In this document: one piece after another, positions 48,901 to 60,384 of the stretch
Layout: each line of letters starts with the position of its first letter
How positions within the stretch are numbered: the stretch's first letter is position 1
Origin: Bolinopsis microptera
Taxonomy: Eukaryota; Ctenophora; Tentaculata; Lobata; Bolinopsidae
Length of the DNA stretch: 64,000 bases
Direction of reading: 5' to 3'
Assembly (NCBI RefSeq): GCF_026151205.1
Contig: NC_087073.1
Span: 19,682,837 to 19,746,836, forward strand
Notes under the pieces: model-generated
The model's input: only the letters and a program-made list of their open reading frames with translations
Database searches by the model: none
Told to the model about the DNA's origin: nothing
Made by a program: the position numbers and the translations under genes

Positions 48901-50226
48901 TTACACTTGTAGGGTTTCTCTCCTGTGTGAGACGTGAGTCCTCATATGTCTCTGGAGATCACTTTTCTGAGCACTACAATATAAACATTCCTTACACTTG
49001 TAGGGTTTCTCTCCTGTGTGAGTCCTCATATGTCTCTTGAGATCACTTTTCTGAGCACTACAATATAAACATTCCTTACACTTGTAGAGTTTCTCTCCCG
49101 TGTGAGTCCTCATATGTTTCTTGAGATCACTTTTCTGAGCACTACAATATGAACATTCCTTACACTTGTAGGGTTTCTCTCCCGTGTGAGTCCTCATATG
49201 TCTCTTGAGATCACTTTTCTGAGTACTACAATATGAACATTCTTTACACTTGTAGGGTTTCTCTCCTGTGTGAGTACGTTGGTGTTGATTAAGATTTGAT
49301 TTAACAGAGCAAGTATATGAACATTCCTTGCACTTGTAGGGTTTATCTCCGGTGTGAGTCCTCATATGTATTGTGAGATTACCTTTCTGAGCACAAGAAT
49401 ATGAACATTGGTTACACTTGTAGGGTTTCTCTCTTGTGTGAATACGTTGGTGTTGAACAAGACTAGATTGAACAGAGCAAGCAAATGAACATTTCTTGCA
49501 CTTATAGGGTTTCTCTCCCGTGTGAGTCCTTATTAAATGTAATGTGAGTCGACTTTTCTGAGCACTACGAAATGAACACTGGTTACACTTGTAGGGTTTC
49601 TCTCCTGTGTGAGTACGTTGGTGTTGATTAAGATTTGATTTAACAGAGCAAGTATATGAACATTCCTTGCACTTGTAGGGTTTTTCTCCGGTGTGAGTCC
49701 TCATATGTATTGTGAGATTACCTTTCTGAGCACAAGAATATGAACATTGGTTACACTTGTAGGGTTTCTCTCCTGTGTGAATACGTTGGTGTTGAACAAG
49801 ACTTGATTGAACAGAGCAAGAATATGAACATTCGTTACACGTGTAGGGTTTCTCTCCCGTGTGAATACCCAAATGTTTCACAAGATCACTGTTCTCAGTA
49901 CAGGTATAAGAACAATCGTCACATTTAAAAGCTTTCCCAACAGGTGAAGCATTTTCTTTGCCAAACCTGGCTGATGATCGTAAAGAATTTAATTGGACAT
50001 TTGTAGTAGACATATCATTGATTGTTTCACCATGATGTTCTCTGATGTGTTCCACAAAGAACTCATCATAAAGGAAGTGAGCTTCACATTTCGGACAAAT
50101 AAAACCATGTGATATTCCAGTCACCTCCTCCTGTTCAGTTTTTATTTCCTTTTTGATCGGAATTACATTTTTGTTAGTCTTTTCTTTATCAGCAACGGTT
50201 GAGGATCTTTTACTCCGTGTTAACAT
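48901..50226 (-). CDS. C2H2 zinc-finger protein Z9, 13 fingers
   Basis: A 441-residue protein: the shared N-terminal module (with EEVTGISHG), the CDDC finger, and eleven more fingers. A three-finger block (VQSSLVQ, KGNLTI, VKSNLNQ) appears twice around an SRLTL finger, and four QKSDLKR/QKSDLKK/QKSDLQR fingers close the array. The last linker is frameshifted and ends SHRRETLQV, the same peptide end as Z5 and as the read-through tail of the RAG1-like gene. The type of array matches what remains of Z1. Confidence 0.9.
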   Translation of the reverse strand: MLTRSKRSSTVADKEKTNKNVIPIKKEIKTEQEEVTGISHGFICPKCEAHFLYDEFFVEHIREHHGETINDMSTTNVQLNSLRSSARFGKENASPVGKAFKCDDCSYTCTENSDLVKHLGIHTGEKPYTCNECSYSCSVQSSLVQHQRIHTGEKPYKCNQCSYSCAQKGNLTIHMRTHTGEKPYKCKECSYTCSVKSNLNQHQRTHTGEKPYKCNQCSFRSAQKSRLTLHLIRTHTGEKPYKCKKCSFACSVQSSLVQHQRIHTREKPYKCNQCSYSCAQKGNLTIHMRTHTGDKPYKCKECSYTCSVKSNLNQHQRTHTGEKPYKCKECSYCSTQKSDLKRHMRTHTGEKPYKCKECSYCSAQKSDLKKHMRTHTGEKLYKCKECLYCSAQKSDLKRHMRTHTGEKPYKCKECLYCSAQKSDLQRHMRTHVSHRRETLQV

Positions 50227-50363
50227 GACAAATTTTCCTGGATAAATAACTGATTAATAAAATAAAAACACAGAAACTATCCAAATTCAAATAACTAAAT
50301 CTTTAATTACCAGTGGGTATAAATAAATGGAATAGTATTAAATTATAATATTTAGACCACGCT

Positions 50364-50786
50364 CAGGTCCATTCTAAACATCAAATGGCCTAAAGGTATG
50401 ATGAGCAACAAAGCATTGTATGAAAGGTGCAAAGTTAAAAAGTTATCTAAGCGTATCGAACACCAGCGGTGGAAGATGTTTGGACACATTCTCAGGAGTA
50501 TGGAGAACACCCCAGCCCAAACGGCTCTCTCTTTTGCTATTGAATCAGATAATTTATTCACTGGAAGATTGGGGAGACCTAGAATGAACTTGTTATCGGT
50601 TTTAAGAAATGATTTAATTAGTAGAAATTTGCAAATGGACAACTCTCATGAATTGAACGAAATTAGAGATATAGCTGCATGCAAAAGATGTTGGGAAAAT
50701 CTTTTTCAAGGGTACAGTTTACCGCATTAAGGTATTTTTAAGAATCATTTTTGTCGGTAAGATCCTGTTTTATAATAATAATAATA
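50364..50786 (+). mobile_element. LINE fragment, copy 3
   Basis: Same insertion as 23926-24348 with AGACCACGCT at 50354-50363 and 50787-50796. Duplicated with its host block. Confidence 0.9.
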
Positions 50787-50798
50787 AGACCACGCTTA

Positions 50799-51134
50799 CA
50801 GCCCAGTTCCACGGCTCAGTTTTGCGACCAGATTTGACACAAAACTCCGCGAAAAGAGTTTTGAAAGGCAAAACTCCGCGAAGGCAGTTTTGTTTACAAT
50901 GTACGTTCCCACGGTTGGTATTTTTGGACGCAGATTTGCGCGCGCACGTGGGCGCATTATAATGAAATGTACCACGCGAGCGCCCAGGTTAGAACTGCTT
51001 TCACGGAGTTTTGGGTCATATCAAAAATATTTCTCAGTGCGGAGAAATATTTTTGAATTTCATTTCCGGTCGCAAAAATGTGAGAAAAAATGTGAGCAAA
51101 TCTGGTTGCAAAACTGAGCCGTTGAACTGCAGGG
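50799..51134. mobile_element. 336-bp MITE, copy 3
   Basis: Same element and place as 24361-24696; the right end has one change (CCGTTGAAC for CCGTGGAAC). Confidence 0.85.
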
Positions 51135-51594
51135 TAAGACATCCATATTCTATCAGTACCATGCAGTAATAATGCAGTTAATATATGTCATATCATAGTT
51201 ATATAATAAAAATAACAAATAATATAGATTGTGGAAAAACGATAAATTTACTAATTTCTACTATTGAGACAAGACAAAATCAGTGGGATTCAATTAATGG
51301 TTAGATAATAGATATATATCAAAGATTATGATTGTTTCCTCATTTATTTGTGCAACAAACTGCAAAATTCTTTTCTTTAAATCAGAAAAATTAATTTCAA
51401 ACATAGCTCTAAACATTTGTGGAAATTATTTCTAGACTATAAATGCAATCATTGATCATACCTCGTTGTTGAACTAATAATATAAAAGTGGAAGTAAACT
51501 GACATTATTTACCCGTAAATACGCTGGTATCTAATAAAGTGTGACTGATCAGAACAAGTATAAAAGTTGTTATATGAGAACATTCCTGGCAATT
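51135..51594. other. Rest of zinc-finger spacer
   Basis: Conserved spacer sequence. No gene is seen. Confidence 0.6.
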
Positions 51595-52398
51595 TTAGAG
51601 TTTCTCTCCCGTGTGAGTACGTTGGTGTCTGACAAGACTTGATTTAACAGAGAAAGTATATGAACATTCATTACACTTGTAGGGTTTCTCTCCCGTGTGA
51701 GTCCTCATATGTTTCTTGAGATCACATTCCGGAGCACTACAATATGAACATTCCTTACACTTGTAGGGTTTTTCTCCCGTGTGAGTCCTCATATGTCTCT
51801 TGAGATCACTTTTCTTAGCACTACAAAATGAACATTCCTTGCATTTGTAGGGTTTCTCTCCTGAGTGAGTCCTCATATGTAATGTGAGATTACCTTTCTG
51901 AGCACTAGAATATGAACATTCCTTGCACTTGTAGGGTTTCTCTCCCGTGTGAGTCCTCATATGTCTCTTGAGATCACTTTTCTTAGCACTACAAAATGAA
52001 CATTCCTTACACTTGTAGGGTTTCTCTCCCAAGTGAATACCCAAATGTTTCACAAGATCACTGTTCTCAGTACAGGTATAAGAACAATCGTCACATTTAA
52101 AAGCTTTCCCAACAGAAGAAGCATTTTCTTTGCCAAACCTGGCTGATGATCGTAAAGAATTTAATTGGACATTTGTAGTAGACATATCATTGATTGTTTC
52201 ACCATGATGTTCTCTGATGTGTTCCACAAAGAACTCATCATAAAGGAAGTGAGCTTCACATTTCGGACAAATAAAACCATGTGATATTCCAGTCACCTCC
52301 TCCTGTTCAGTTTTTATTTCCTTTTTGATCGGAATTACATTTTTGTTAGTCTTTTCTTTATCAGCAACGGTTGAGGATCTTTTACTCCGTGTTAACAT
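51595..52398 (-). CDS. C2H2 zinc-finger protein Z10, 7 fingers
   Basis: A 267-residue short subtype, finger order as in Z3. The first linker reads LGEKPYKC instead of TGEKPYKC, shared only with Z11. One finger has CSAPECDLKK where Z3 has CSAQECDLKK. The N-terminal module matches Z9 (EEVTGISHG), suggesting exchange between neighbours. Confidence 0.9.
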   Translation of the reverse strand: MLTRSKRSSTVADKEKTNKNVIPIKKEIKTEQEEVTGISHGFICPKCEAHFLYDEFFVEHIREHHGETINDMSTTNVQLNSLRSSARFGKENASSVGKAFKCDDCSYTCTENSDLVKHLGIHLGEKPYKCKECSFCSAKKSDLKRHMRTHTGEKPYKCKECSYSSAQKGNLTLHMRTHSGEKPYKCKECSFCSAKKSDLKRHMRTHTGEKPYKCKECSYCSAPECDLKKHMRTHTGEKPYKCNECSYTFSVKSSLVRHQRTHTGEKL

Positions 52399-52535
52399 GA
52401 CAAATTTTCCTGGATAAATAACTGATTAATAAAATAAAAACACAGAAACTATCCAAATTCAAATAACTAAATCTTTAATTACCAGTGGGTATAAATAAAT
52501 GGAATAGTATTAAATTATAATATTTAGACCACGCT

Positions 52536-52958
52536 CAGGTCCATTCTAAACATCAAATGGCCTAAAGGTATGATGAGCAACAAAGCATTGTATGAAAGGT
52601 GCAAAGTTAAAAAGTTATCTAAGCGTATCGAACACCAGCGGTGGAAGATGTTTGGACACATTCTCAGGAGTATGGAGAACACCCCAGCCCAAACGGCTCT
52701 CTCTTTTGCTATTGAATCAGATAATTTATTCACTGGAAGATTGGGGAGACCTAGAATGAACTTGTTATCGGTTTTAAGAAATGATTTAATTAGTAGAAAT
52801 TTGCAAATGGACAACTCTCATGAATTGAACGAAATTAGAGATATAGCTGCATGCAAAAGATGTTGGGAAAATCTTTTTCAAGGGTACAGTTTACCGCATT
52901 AAGGTATTTTTAAGAATCATTTTTGTCGGTAAGATCCTGTTTTATAATAATAATAATA
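52536..52958 (+). mobile_element. LINE fragment, copy 4
   Basis: Same insertion as 23926-24348, with AGACCACGCT at 52526-52535 and 52959-52968. Confidence 0.9.
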
Positions 52959-52970
52959 AGACCACGCTTA

Positions 52971-53306
52971 CAGCCCAGTTCCACGGCTCAGTTTTGCGAC
53001 CAGATTTGACACAAAACTCCGCGAAAAGAGTTTTGAAAGGCAAAACTCCGCGAAGGCAGTTTTGTTTACAATGTACGTTCCCACGGTTGGTATTTTTGGA
53101 CGCAGATTTGCGCGCGCACGTGGGCGCATTATAATGAAATGTACCACGCGAGCGCCCAGGTTAGAACTGCTTTCACGGAGTTTTGGGTCATATCAAAAAT
53201 ATTTCTCAGTGCGGAGAAATATTTTTGAATTTCATTTCCGGTCGCAAAAATGTGAGAAAAAATGTGAGCAAATCTGGTTGCAAAACTGAGCCGTGGAACT
53301 GCAGGG
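52971..53306. mobile_element. 336-bp MITE, copy 4
   Basis: Same element and place as 24361-24696. Confidence 0.85.
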
Positions 53307-53766
53307 TAAGACATCCATATTCTATCAGTACCATGCAGTAATAATGCAGTTAATATATGTCATATCATAGTTATATAATAAAAATAACAAATAATATAGA
53401 TTGTGGAAAAACGATAAATTTACTAATTTCTACTATTGAGACAAGACAAAATCAGTGGGATTCAATTAATGGTTAGATAATAGATATATATCAAAGATTA
53501 TGATTGTTTCCTCATTTATTTGTGCAACAAACTGCAAAATTCTTTTCTTTAAATCAGAAAAATTAATTTCAAACATAGCTCTAAACATTTGTGGAAATTA
53601 TTTCTAGACTATAAATGCAATCATTGATCATACCTCGTCGTTGAACTAATAATATAAAAGTGGAAGTAAACTGACATTATTTACCCGTAAATACGCTGGT
53701 ATCTAATAAAGTGTGACTGATCAGAACAAGTATAAAAGTTGTTATATGAGAACATTCCTGGCAATT
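53307..53766. other. Rest of zinc-finger spacer
   Basis: Conserved spacer sequence. No gene is seen. Confidence 0.6.
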
Positions 53767-54570
53767 TTAGAGTTTCTCTCCCGTGTGAGTACGTTGGTGT
53801 CTGACAAGACTTGATTTAACAGAGAAAGTATATGAACATTCATTACACTTGTAGGGTTTCTCTCCCGTGTGAGTCCTCATATGTTTCTTGAGATCACATT
53901 CCTGAGCACTACAATATGAACATTCCTTACACTTGTAGGGTTTTTCTCCCGTGTGAGTCCTCATATGTCTCTTGAGATCACTTTTCTTAGCACTACAAAA
54001 TGAACATTCCTTGCATTTGTAGGGTTTCTCTCCTGAGTGAGTCCTCATATGTAATGTGAGATTACCTTTCTGAGCACTAGAATATGAACATTCCTTGCAC
54101 TTGTAGGGTTTCTCTCCCGTGTGAGTCCTCATATGTCTCTTGAGATCACTTTTCTTAGCACTACAAAATGAACATTCCTTACACTTGTAGGGTTTCTCTC
54201 CCAAGTGAATACCCAAATGTTTCACAAGATCACTGTTCTCAGTACAGGTATAAGAACAATCGTCACATTTAAAAGCTTTCCCAACAGAAGAAGTATTTTC
54301 TTTGCCAAACCTGTCTGATGATCGTAAAGAATTTAATTGGACATTTGTAGTAGACATATCATTGATTGTTTCACCATGATGTTCTCTGATGTGTTCCACA
54401 AAGAACTCATCATGAAGGAAGTGAGCTTCACATTTCGGACAAATAAAACCATGTGATATTTCAGTCAACTCCTCCTGTTCAGTTTTTATTTCCTTTTTGA
54501 TCGGAATTACATTTTTGATACTCTTTTCTTTATCAGCAACGGTTGAGGATCTCTTACTCCGTGTTAACAT
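53767..54570 (-). CDS. C2H2 zinc-finger protein Z11, 7 fingers
   Basis: A 267-residue short subtype with the same finger order as Z3 and the LGEKP linker of Z10. The N-terminal module reads KSIKNVIP and EELTEISHG, the latter as in Z4. The leader runs into the foldback element at 54601, exactly as for Z8, which marks the start of the duplicated segment. Confidence 0.9.
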   Translation of the reverse strand: MLTRSKRSSTVADKEKSIKNVIPIKKEIKTEQEELTEISHGFICPKCEAHFLHDEFFVEHIREHHGETINDMSTTNVQLNSLRSSDRFGKENTSSVGKAFKCDDCSYTCTENSDLVKHLGIHLGEKPYKCKECSFCSAKKSDLKRHMRTHTGEKPYKCKECSYSSAQKGNLTLHMRTHSGEKPYKCKECSFCSAKKSDLKRHMRTHTGEKPYKCKECSYCSAQECDLKKHMRTHTGEKPYKCNECSYTFSVKSSLVRHQRTHTGEKL

Positions 54571-54600
54571 TACAAACCTTCCTGGAAAAACAACTGATTA

Positions 54601-54752
54601 AGGCCAGAGGGGGGGGGGGGGTAAATGGCACTTTTCTAGTTTTCACATATATTTGATAATAGCTGCTTGAGACGAACAAGAAGAAAAAAACCGGATCAAA
54701 ATCTGACCTTGCGCTTTTGAGATATCGCACGCTAAATTTTGAGGTTTACCTG
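54601..54752. repeat. Foldback element, copy 3, left part
   Basis: Matches 43645-43797. Interrupted by the same composite LINE block. Confidence 0.75.
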
Positions 54753-55712
54753 ATGTTTTCAAGAAGGCTCTCAAGACCCATCTATTTCATCAAGCCTATC
54801 CTGTATGTGCGAACAGTATTTTTGGTGATTCAGTAGTCATGGACGCAGGACTTTAAGATCAATCTACAATTTATAAATTTGAATTTTGATTAGAAAAGGG
54901 ACTACTTAGCTATATTTATCTGCACCGCTTTGTTGGCCAGTATCAACTCCATTTTTTGGACTTTGGTCGCTTATACGGCCTAAGCGGTATACAAATAAAG
55001 CGTTATTATTATTATATCAAGTCTCAATTGAAAGAGGTCTCGACTACCTAGGCATCAAACCTTGGCAATCGGTAATTTTCCTCTGGCCCGGAGTCAGCTG
55101 ACCCTAGGGACCAGAGGATAAAGGCGTAGAGACTGTGTGTATCTACAAAAGTGGTTGTTTTTACAAGAAACAGGGCTTGCAACGCAAGGGAAGAAAAACG
55201 GGAGAAACAAACGCAAAATGCATATTAAATGACTTAACAAATAGAAATTCAAACAATCCTACACTACAATAAATGTTTATTACATAATTATAATATCTTG
55301 TATAAACAAGAAACAGGGCTTGCATGGCAAGAGATGGGACACATAAGAGCTGGCCACAGAGTGTATAATACAGTAATTCAGCAAACACCTATATTACTAA
55401 TACTGAAAACTGAATCACAAATTATCACAATAATTACAATAATATACGAAATACTAAACACAATTTTTATACAAGAAACAGGGCTTGCAGAGCAAGGGAA
55501 GAAAAACAAGAGAAATAACTGTAACAATTGTATATCACAAAGTCCAGACGAAAATAAAATCTTTACACAAATCTGGGAGTAATTTCAATACAGTATACTT
55601 AATAAATACAATAACTTTCCGATATGTACATTGATATGAGTTAAAAGTTGTATAAACAAGAGACAGGGCTTGCGGAGCAAGGGAAGAGATATAGGAGGAC
55701 CAGGCAAAAAGT

Positions 55713-56469
55713 ATATATATACATATCACCGGAGACTCGCGGGCGGAACAAAATATTGCACGCGCACGCGCGTGCAATATTTCATATGTCCCCGAGGGCG
55801 CTAGCCCGAGGAGGACATATTTTCGTATAGCACGGAGGGCCCATCGGGCCCGAGTGCTATACGATTTTTCCGCCCGCGGGTCGAGGTGATGTGGATTATA
55901 TCCACCAGCGGGCGTATTACAGTTAATATATAATTTTATAAATAAACAATGGAGCTTGTATAAAAGTCAACTCTAGAAAAGGTCGCCACTAATTGTTGTA
56001 ACCATGGTAACACGTCACGTGTTCAATGTAAGCCAATCATAAAGGGATGTGTCGTATATATAGGGGCTGGAGATGCACTGCATTCCTGGGCCGTAGGAAT
56101 AATGAATGTAATGTCAGTGACGATGAATATCAATAATATAGGGGGATTATAGTGCTGATGTGTATTATGTAGTGTGTTATAATAACTTTGATATAAATCA
56201 AAGTATCATGTCATCTGCTCACGAGCTGCATGAGCAGCCCTACCGGACACAAAAATAAAATGTATTATATAGTTGCAGTGTAATAAGGAATTTCACATGG
56301 AGACGATACAGAAACTGAAAAAATTTTAGAGAACTCCGGGCTATATTGCTACTGGTCAAATTAAATGTCACTTGTTAGCGGGCTATATCGTGAGCGGGCT
56401 GTAGAGATATCGGGCCCTTTGACAGCGGGCTGGTGAGAGCCCGCTATGCGAAAAAGCGCACGCTGGTGG
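55713..56469. mobile_element. GC-rich hairpin insertion with promoter-like elements
   Basis: Absent from the duplicate at 44760, so it is a later insertion. The left part folds strongly: TATTGCACGCG/CGCGTGCAATA, TATGTCC...GGACATA, CGTATAGCAC...GTGCTATACG, and an outer pair ATCACC..CGCGGGCGG against CCGCCCGCGGG..GGTGAT. The right part repeats AGCGGGCT and AGCCCGCT. No long frame is present. The superfamily is unknown. Confidence 0.75.
55998..56062 (+). promoter_or_regulatory. X-box / CRE-like / CCAAT / TATA series
   Basis: GTAACCATGGTAAC (55998-56011) fits the RFX X-box consensus GTNRCC-N-RGYAAC. It overlaps the palindrome AACACGTCACGTGTT (56009-56023), which holds a half CRE and an E-box. 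CCAAT follows at 56033-56037 and TATATATA at 56055-56062. An AATAAA lies near 56255, after two small hairpins. Order and spacing resemble a compact RNA polymerase II promoter. Any transcript would code only short peptides. Confidence 0.5.
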
Positions 56470-56530
56470 ATATATTACAGTTATACAGAATAAACTAAAA
56501 CTGAAAGAAGAGCTACGGTGTATGAAACAC

Positions 56531-58266
56531 TCTATTAGATGTCCAAGACCATCCTGAGAATTCTGGCTGGTCCAAGCAGAGCTGTCTTCTGGAGATTAGA
56601 GATGCTCAGATTGCAGTGTACTGCGTCGAGGTGTTTACGAAAGTTTATGGTGACAGTTCCTAAAGCGCCTACCACCACTGGGACAATTGTAACCTTTCGT
56701 AAATTCCAGTTCTTGATAAGCTAGTAGGTATCTTATCTTGCTCTCTATCCAAGATCCGGGTATCTCCTGGGACTGCAACGTCGATGATGGTTGCTGCGTT
56801 GGTTACCTTGTCTACCAGGAGAAGATCCGGTCTGCAGTGCTCGATAACGTGGTCTGACTGGATGTGAAAGTCCCACAATAGCTTGACTTTTTCATTCTCC
56901 AACACCTTCTCTGCTCGGTGTTCGTACCACTTTTTACTGCATGTGAATCCGTATTCCTTGCACAGACTCCAGTGCAATGCGGCAGCTACTTTGTCATGCC
57001 TACACTTATATTCTGTCTGTGAAAGTTTTGGGCACCCATTCAGTATGTGATCTATTGTCTCATAATGATTTCTGCAGAGTCTCCAGAGTGGAGAAGAGCC
57101 GGGTGTTTTGTCAATCTTATTCTTTACATAGTTAGTCCTAAGTGCTTGGTCTTGGGCTGCTATCAACAATCCTTCTGTCTCCTTCTTCAAGTCTTGTTGA
57201 GTGAGCCAGTTCCAAGAGGTTATCGGATCTGCTATACCCGTCATCTGCCTTGGAAACTGTCCGTGCATCACTTTAGTTGTCCACTTCTCCTTGCGTATTT
57301 CCTCGCGTTGTGTTCGGTCAGTATCTTTGTCTATCTCTTCACCTAAGAGTATCTTGTCTTTGACAAAGTAGTCCTTCAGAGCAATCAGTTCCGGGTCTCT
57401 ACTCTTCATCACATAGGTGGTGAGTGCATTCTCCTCTCTCTTTACAACTTCCTCTATACTATGAAGCCCACGGCCACCAAGTTGACGGCTGACGTATAGC
57501 CGATCAACATCTCCTTGGGGATGATGACCTCCATTTATCCTCATTAGTTTCCGGGTCTTGACGTCCAAGGCTTTGATTTCTCCAGCGTTCCAAGAAAGAA
57601 TTCCAGCTCCATATCTTATCACATGTACAGCCCAGGTGTTAATTGCTTGTATACTATTCCTACCATGAAGCTGGGATTTTAACACCTTTTTGACTCTTCT
57701 GATATACTCCTTTGTGACAAGTGCTTTCATCTCTTTGTGTAGAATATTATTGGCTTCTAGTATTCCCAGATACTTATGCCCTCGTCCTCCAACTCATGGA
57801 TCTGTTCACCTGTGGGTAGGGTGATGCCTTCAATAGCGGCTTTTGCTCCCTTCTTCACCTTCACCACGGCGCATTTCTCAAGCCCAAACTCCATTCTGAT
57901 GTCTCTGCTAAATTCTGACGTGGTGTTTACTAGTGTCTGCATTTCATCTTCACTCTCGGCATAGAGCTTGAGGTCGTCCATGTATAGCCTATGCGACACT
58001 TTTGGTCCATCTTTTCTGTCCAGAGAGTATCCTATGACGTGCTTATTCAAAAGAATGGAAAGGGGTATAAGACTAATGATAAAGTGGATAGGGGAGACTG
58101 AGTCTCCTTGAAATAAACCTTTATTAATTTTAATCCTCCCAAGGGAAACTTTACCAAGCATCAGGTTTAAATATGATTGATTGAATGAGGCTTCAAAGAG
58201 GTCTATGATGGATGATGAGATACCGCACATGGTCATACAAGACAGAATCCAGGAGTGTGGGACGCT
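56531..58266 (-). pseudogene. R2-like LINE reverse transcriptase/endonuclease, copy 2
   Basis: Same domains as copy 1: RT (FQGDSVSP, YMDDLKLYA) at 57757-58266 and a longer open 353-residue piece at 56669-57730 carrying the CCHC knuckle and the RPDLLLVDK endonuclease motif. It keeps the shared frameshift near 57760 but lacks the 5-base insertion of copy 1. About 20 bases of the C-terminal part are deleted near 56715. Not functional. Confidence 0.85.
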
Positions 58267-58286
58267 ATCATATTTATTATTATTAT

Positions 58287-58633
58287 TAATTACATGCTAA
58301 ACTGGATCTTTAAACGGCTGTTACTTTTTTGACCTTTCGATTCCTTAATAATTCGAGAACCGAGTCAAATAAAAAATATCACTGCACCATATAATATGAG
58401 GATAATTGTCCAAGAAACCACTGTACCAATCTCAATATCAGGGGGTGGCTGGTTTTCTCAACTAAGGAACTGAAAGTTACAAAATGTGTTTTGAGATAGA
58501 TGCAATTTAGTGTTTTTTAAAATTTTGAATATTCACTGGAATGTATCACAGTTCGTTAGTTAGGACTTTGTATACACTTAATAACGTTTACTTACCTGGC
58601 CAATGGCCATTCCTTAAATGATTTTAGCCACTT
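58287..58633. repeat. Foldback element, copy 3, right part
   Basis: Matches 46611-46957 almost base for base. No Harbinger insertion. Confidence 0.7.
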
Positions 58634-59349
58634 TCAGTAGTTAATGTCCTTGTATTTAAACTTGTCCCGAACCTTATCACCCTTCTCTTTAACAATACCA
58701 GCAAAATCAATACCTGTAACGGGCCCTTTTATTTGCCACCCCACTTTAGGCATCATGTAGCCTCCAGGCTCGACAAACCCCGACAAACCCCGACAAACCC
58801 CGACAAACCCCGACAAACCCCGACAAACCCCGACAAACCCCGACAAACCCCGACAAACCCCGACAAACCCCGACAAACCCCGACAAACCCCGACAAACCC
58901 CGACAAACGGGGTTTGTCGGGGTTTGTCGAGGGGTTTTGCCTCGGGCCCACCGGCTACATGAGGCCTTCTTGTATAGTGTTTTTCCACGTAAAGCTTGAT
59001 GACTCCGTCTCGGCTTTTTGTTGGGAGACTCAAAAAAAAAAGAAAAAAAAAAAAAAAAAGCCTCCAGGCTCGACAAACCGGAAACCCCGTCAAACCCCGT
59101 CAAACCCTGACAAACCCCGACAAACCCCGACAAACCCCGACAAACCCTGACAAATCCCGACAAACCCCGACGTGTCAAGAAATGTCGTATCATGTCGGGC
59201 CCACCGGCTACATGATGCCTCACTTTGTAGTCGACAGGGTTGATAGCTGCTGCTTTTACACGAATTAGTATGTTGTCTGCTCCACATTTTGGTTTTTTGT
59301 AGTCCGATTTAAAGGAGAGGTTACCTCGACTAAAAACAGCAGCTTTCAT
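58634..59349 (-). pseudogene. Oxidoreductase 5' fragment (copy G), split by a foldback
   Basis: Residues 1-43 (59349 down to 59221) and about 43-72 (58747 down to 58634) of the reductase are separated by the element 58748-59220. The truncated end is the same as in fragment E, including WQIK. The duplicated CACTTT marks the insertion. Confidence 0.9.
58748..59220. mobile_element. GGCATCATG foldback element, expanded copy
   Basis: 473 bp, with ends AGGCATCATGTAGCC and GGCTACATGATGCCT (15 bp, perfect inverse). The exact 6-bp duplication is CACTTT (58742-58747 and 59221-59226); fragment E is the empty site. The interior has about 14 copies of the 10-mer GACAAACCCC, then a second partial unit after an A-run at 59031-59059 with about nine more degenerate copies. 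It seems to be two units joined head to tail. Confidence 0.9.
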
Positions 59350-59478
59350 GTTAGAGTAACCTGAATTTAGTTATTTAGTTAGTGTTTCTAAAGTAGGTAG
59401 TAAAATGTGGGATTGTTTTAGCACTGAATTATTTAATGGCTAAAAATATTTTAGTGCAGTATATTATTTAACTGTTTG

Positions 59479-60049
59479 GATCTTAAGTACTAAGTGCCGT
59501 ACGTGACGTCGACTAAGTGCAGTTTTGGACTTTACAAAAAGGACTCACCCACCCCCTTCACGGTACTAACTGCTTTTTCGGGCAATATTTAGGACACCCA
59601 CCCCATTTTGCCAGCTTTGCGGTACTAACTGTTGAGAAATCACGGTACTAACTGAGTCTTGGTATATAAAATAGGATACCCACCCATAAATTGCTTTAAA
59701 CAGCTCATTAAACATTGGGAAATGGGCAAATTATACCCACTATTTAGTAGGGGTTTTGTTTTCAATGTACTAGTCGAATTAGATAAAAAGTTACAAAAAA
59801 ATTTGTAATTACAAAAAACCCAAAAAAAACCTCAAAACCCATTCCCAAAATTGAAATTTGAGGTAAAATGGGTTTTTTTTGGGGTTGGACACTCAAAAAA
59901 TAAACCCCTTAGTACCATGTACCAACTGTTTTTCTGGGAAATGAGCAGCAGACCCACCACTAAGTACAAGAGTACTAACTGCGTTTTGGAAGAAAATATG
60001 ACCCACCCACCCAACGTCACGTACGATTCTGACCATATGATTCCCCCCG
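59479..60049. mobile_element. 571-bp element with 7-bp duplication, copy 1
   Basis: Inserted in the reductase upstream flank. CTGTTTG occurs on both sides (59472-59478 and 60050-60056) and once in other copies. The outer parts share CGTACGTGACGT in inverse orientation, and GGTACTAACTG recurs inside. No coding capacity. The left end looks shortened against copy 2. Confidence 0.75.
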
Positions 60050-60056
60050 CTGTTTG

Positions 60057-60384
60057 ACAGTGTAATTTTCATTTTGACGGAGGAGGAGCGAATTAACAAT
60101 AATTCAAACTCAAAAACATCAACATCTTTAAACAAATTTCAGTAATAATTCTGACAACAATAATCTAAGATCCGAAATAAAGATAAACTAATATACAAAT
60201 TTTCAATTTTCAATCATAAATCATCAGTACTAGTGACTATAAGTTCAGTTTGAGTCGTATACACATTTATATATATCATTTTACTGGTTACTCAACAAAG
60301 CCTAAGTATAGACAAAAATCATTTAAAGAACATACAAAATCCAAAGAAATTCAAAACCATCCAAAACATTTCCTGGAACATTTT
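60057..60384. other. Oxidoreductase spacer
   Basis: Conserved block GACGGAGGAGGAGCG and the 3' flank of copy H. No gene is seen. Confidence 0.55.

Larger units (their letters stand above)
54753..58286. mobile_element. Composite LINE insertion, copy 2
   Basis: Duplicate of 43798-46610, about 11 kb apart, with the same ends. It differs by a 757-bp GC-rich insertion (55713-56469) and by small indels. The FKKALKTHLFHQAYP tail and the ACAGGGCTTGC motifs are kept. Confidence 0.8.

Noticed and set aside
55998-56260. Spliced-leader or small nuclear RNA gene downstream of the X-box/TATA series
   Set aside because: I found no Sm-type site or recognisable leader sequence; hairpins alone are not enough.
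58733-59287. Repetitive GFVGVCRGLS and TPTNPDKPRQ frames
   Set aside because: Both are the GDCAAACCCC-type 10-bp satellite (GACAAACCCC) read on either strand; it cycles through frames.
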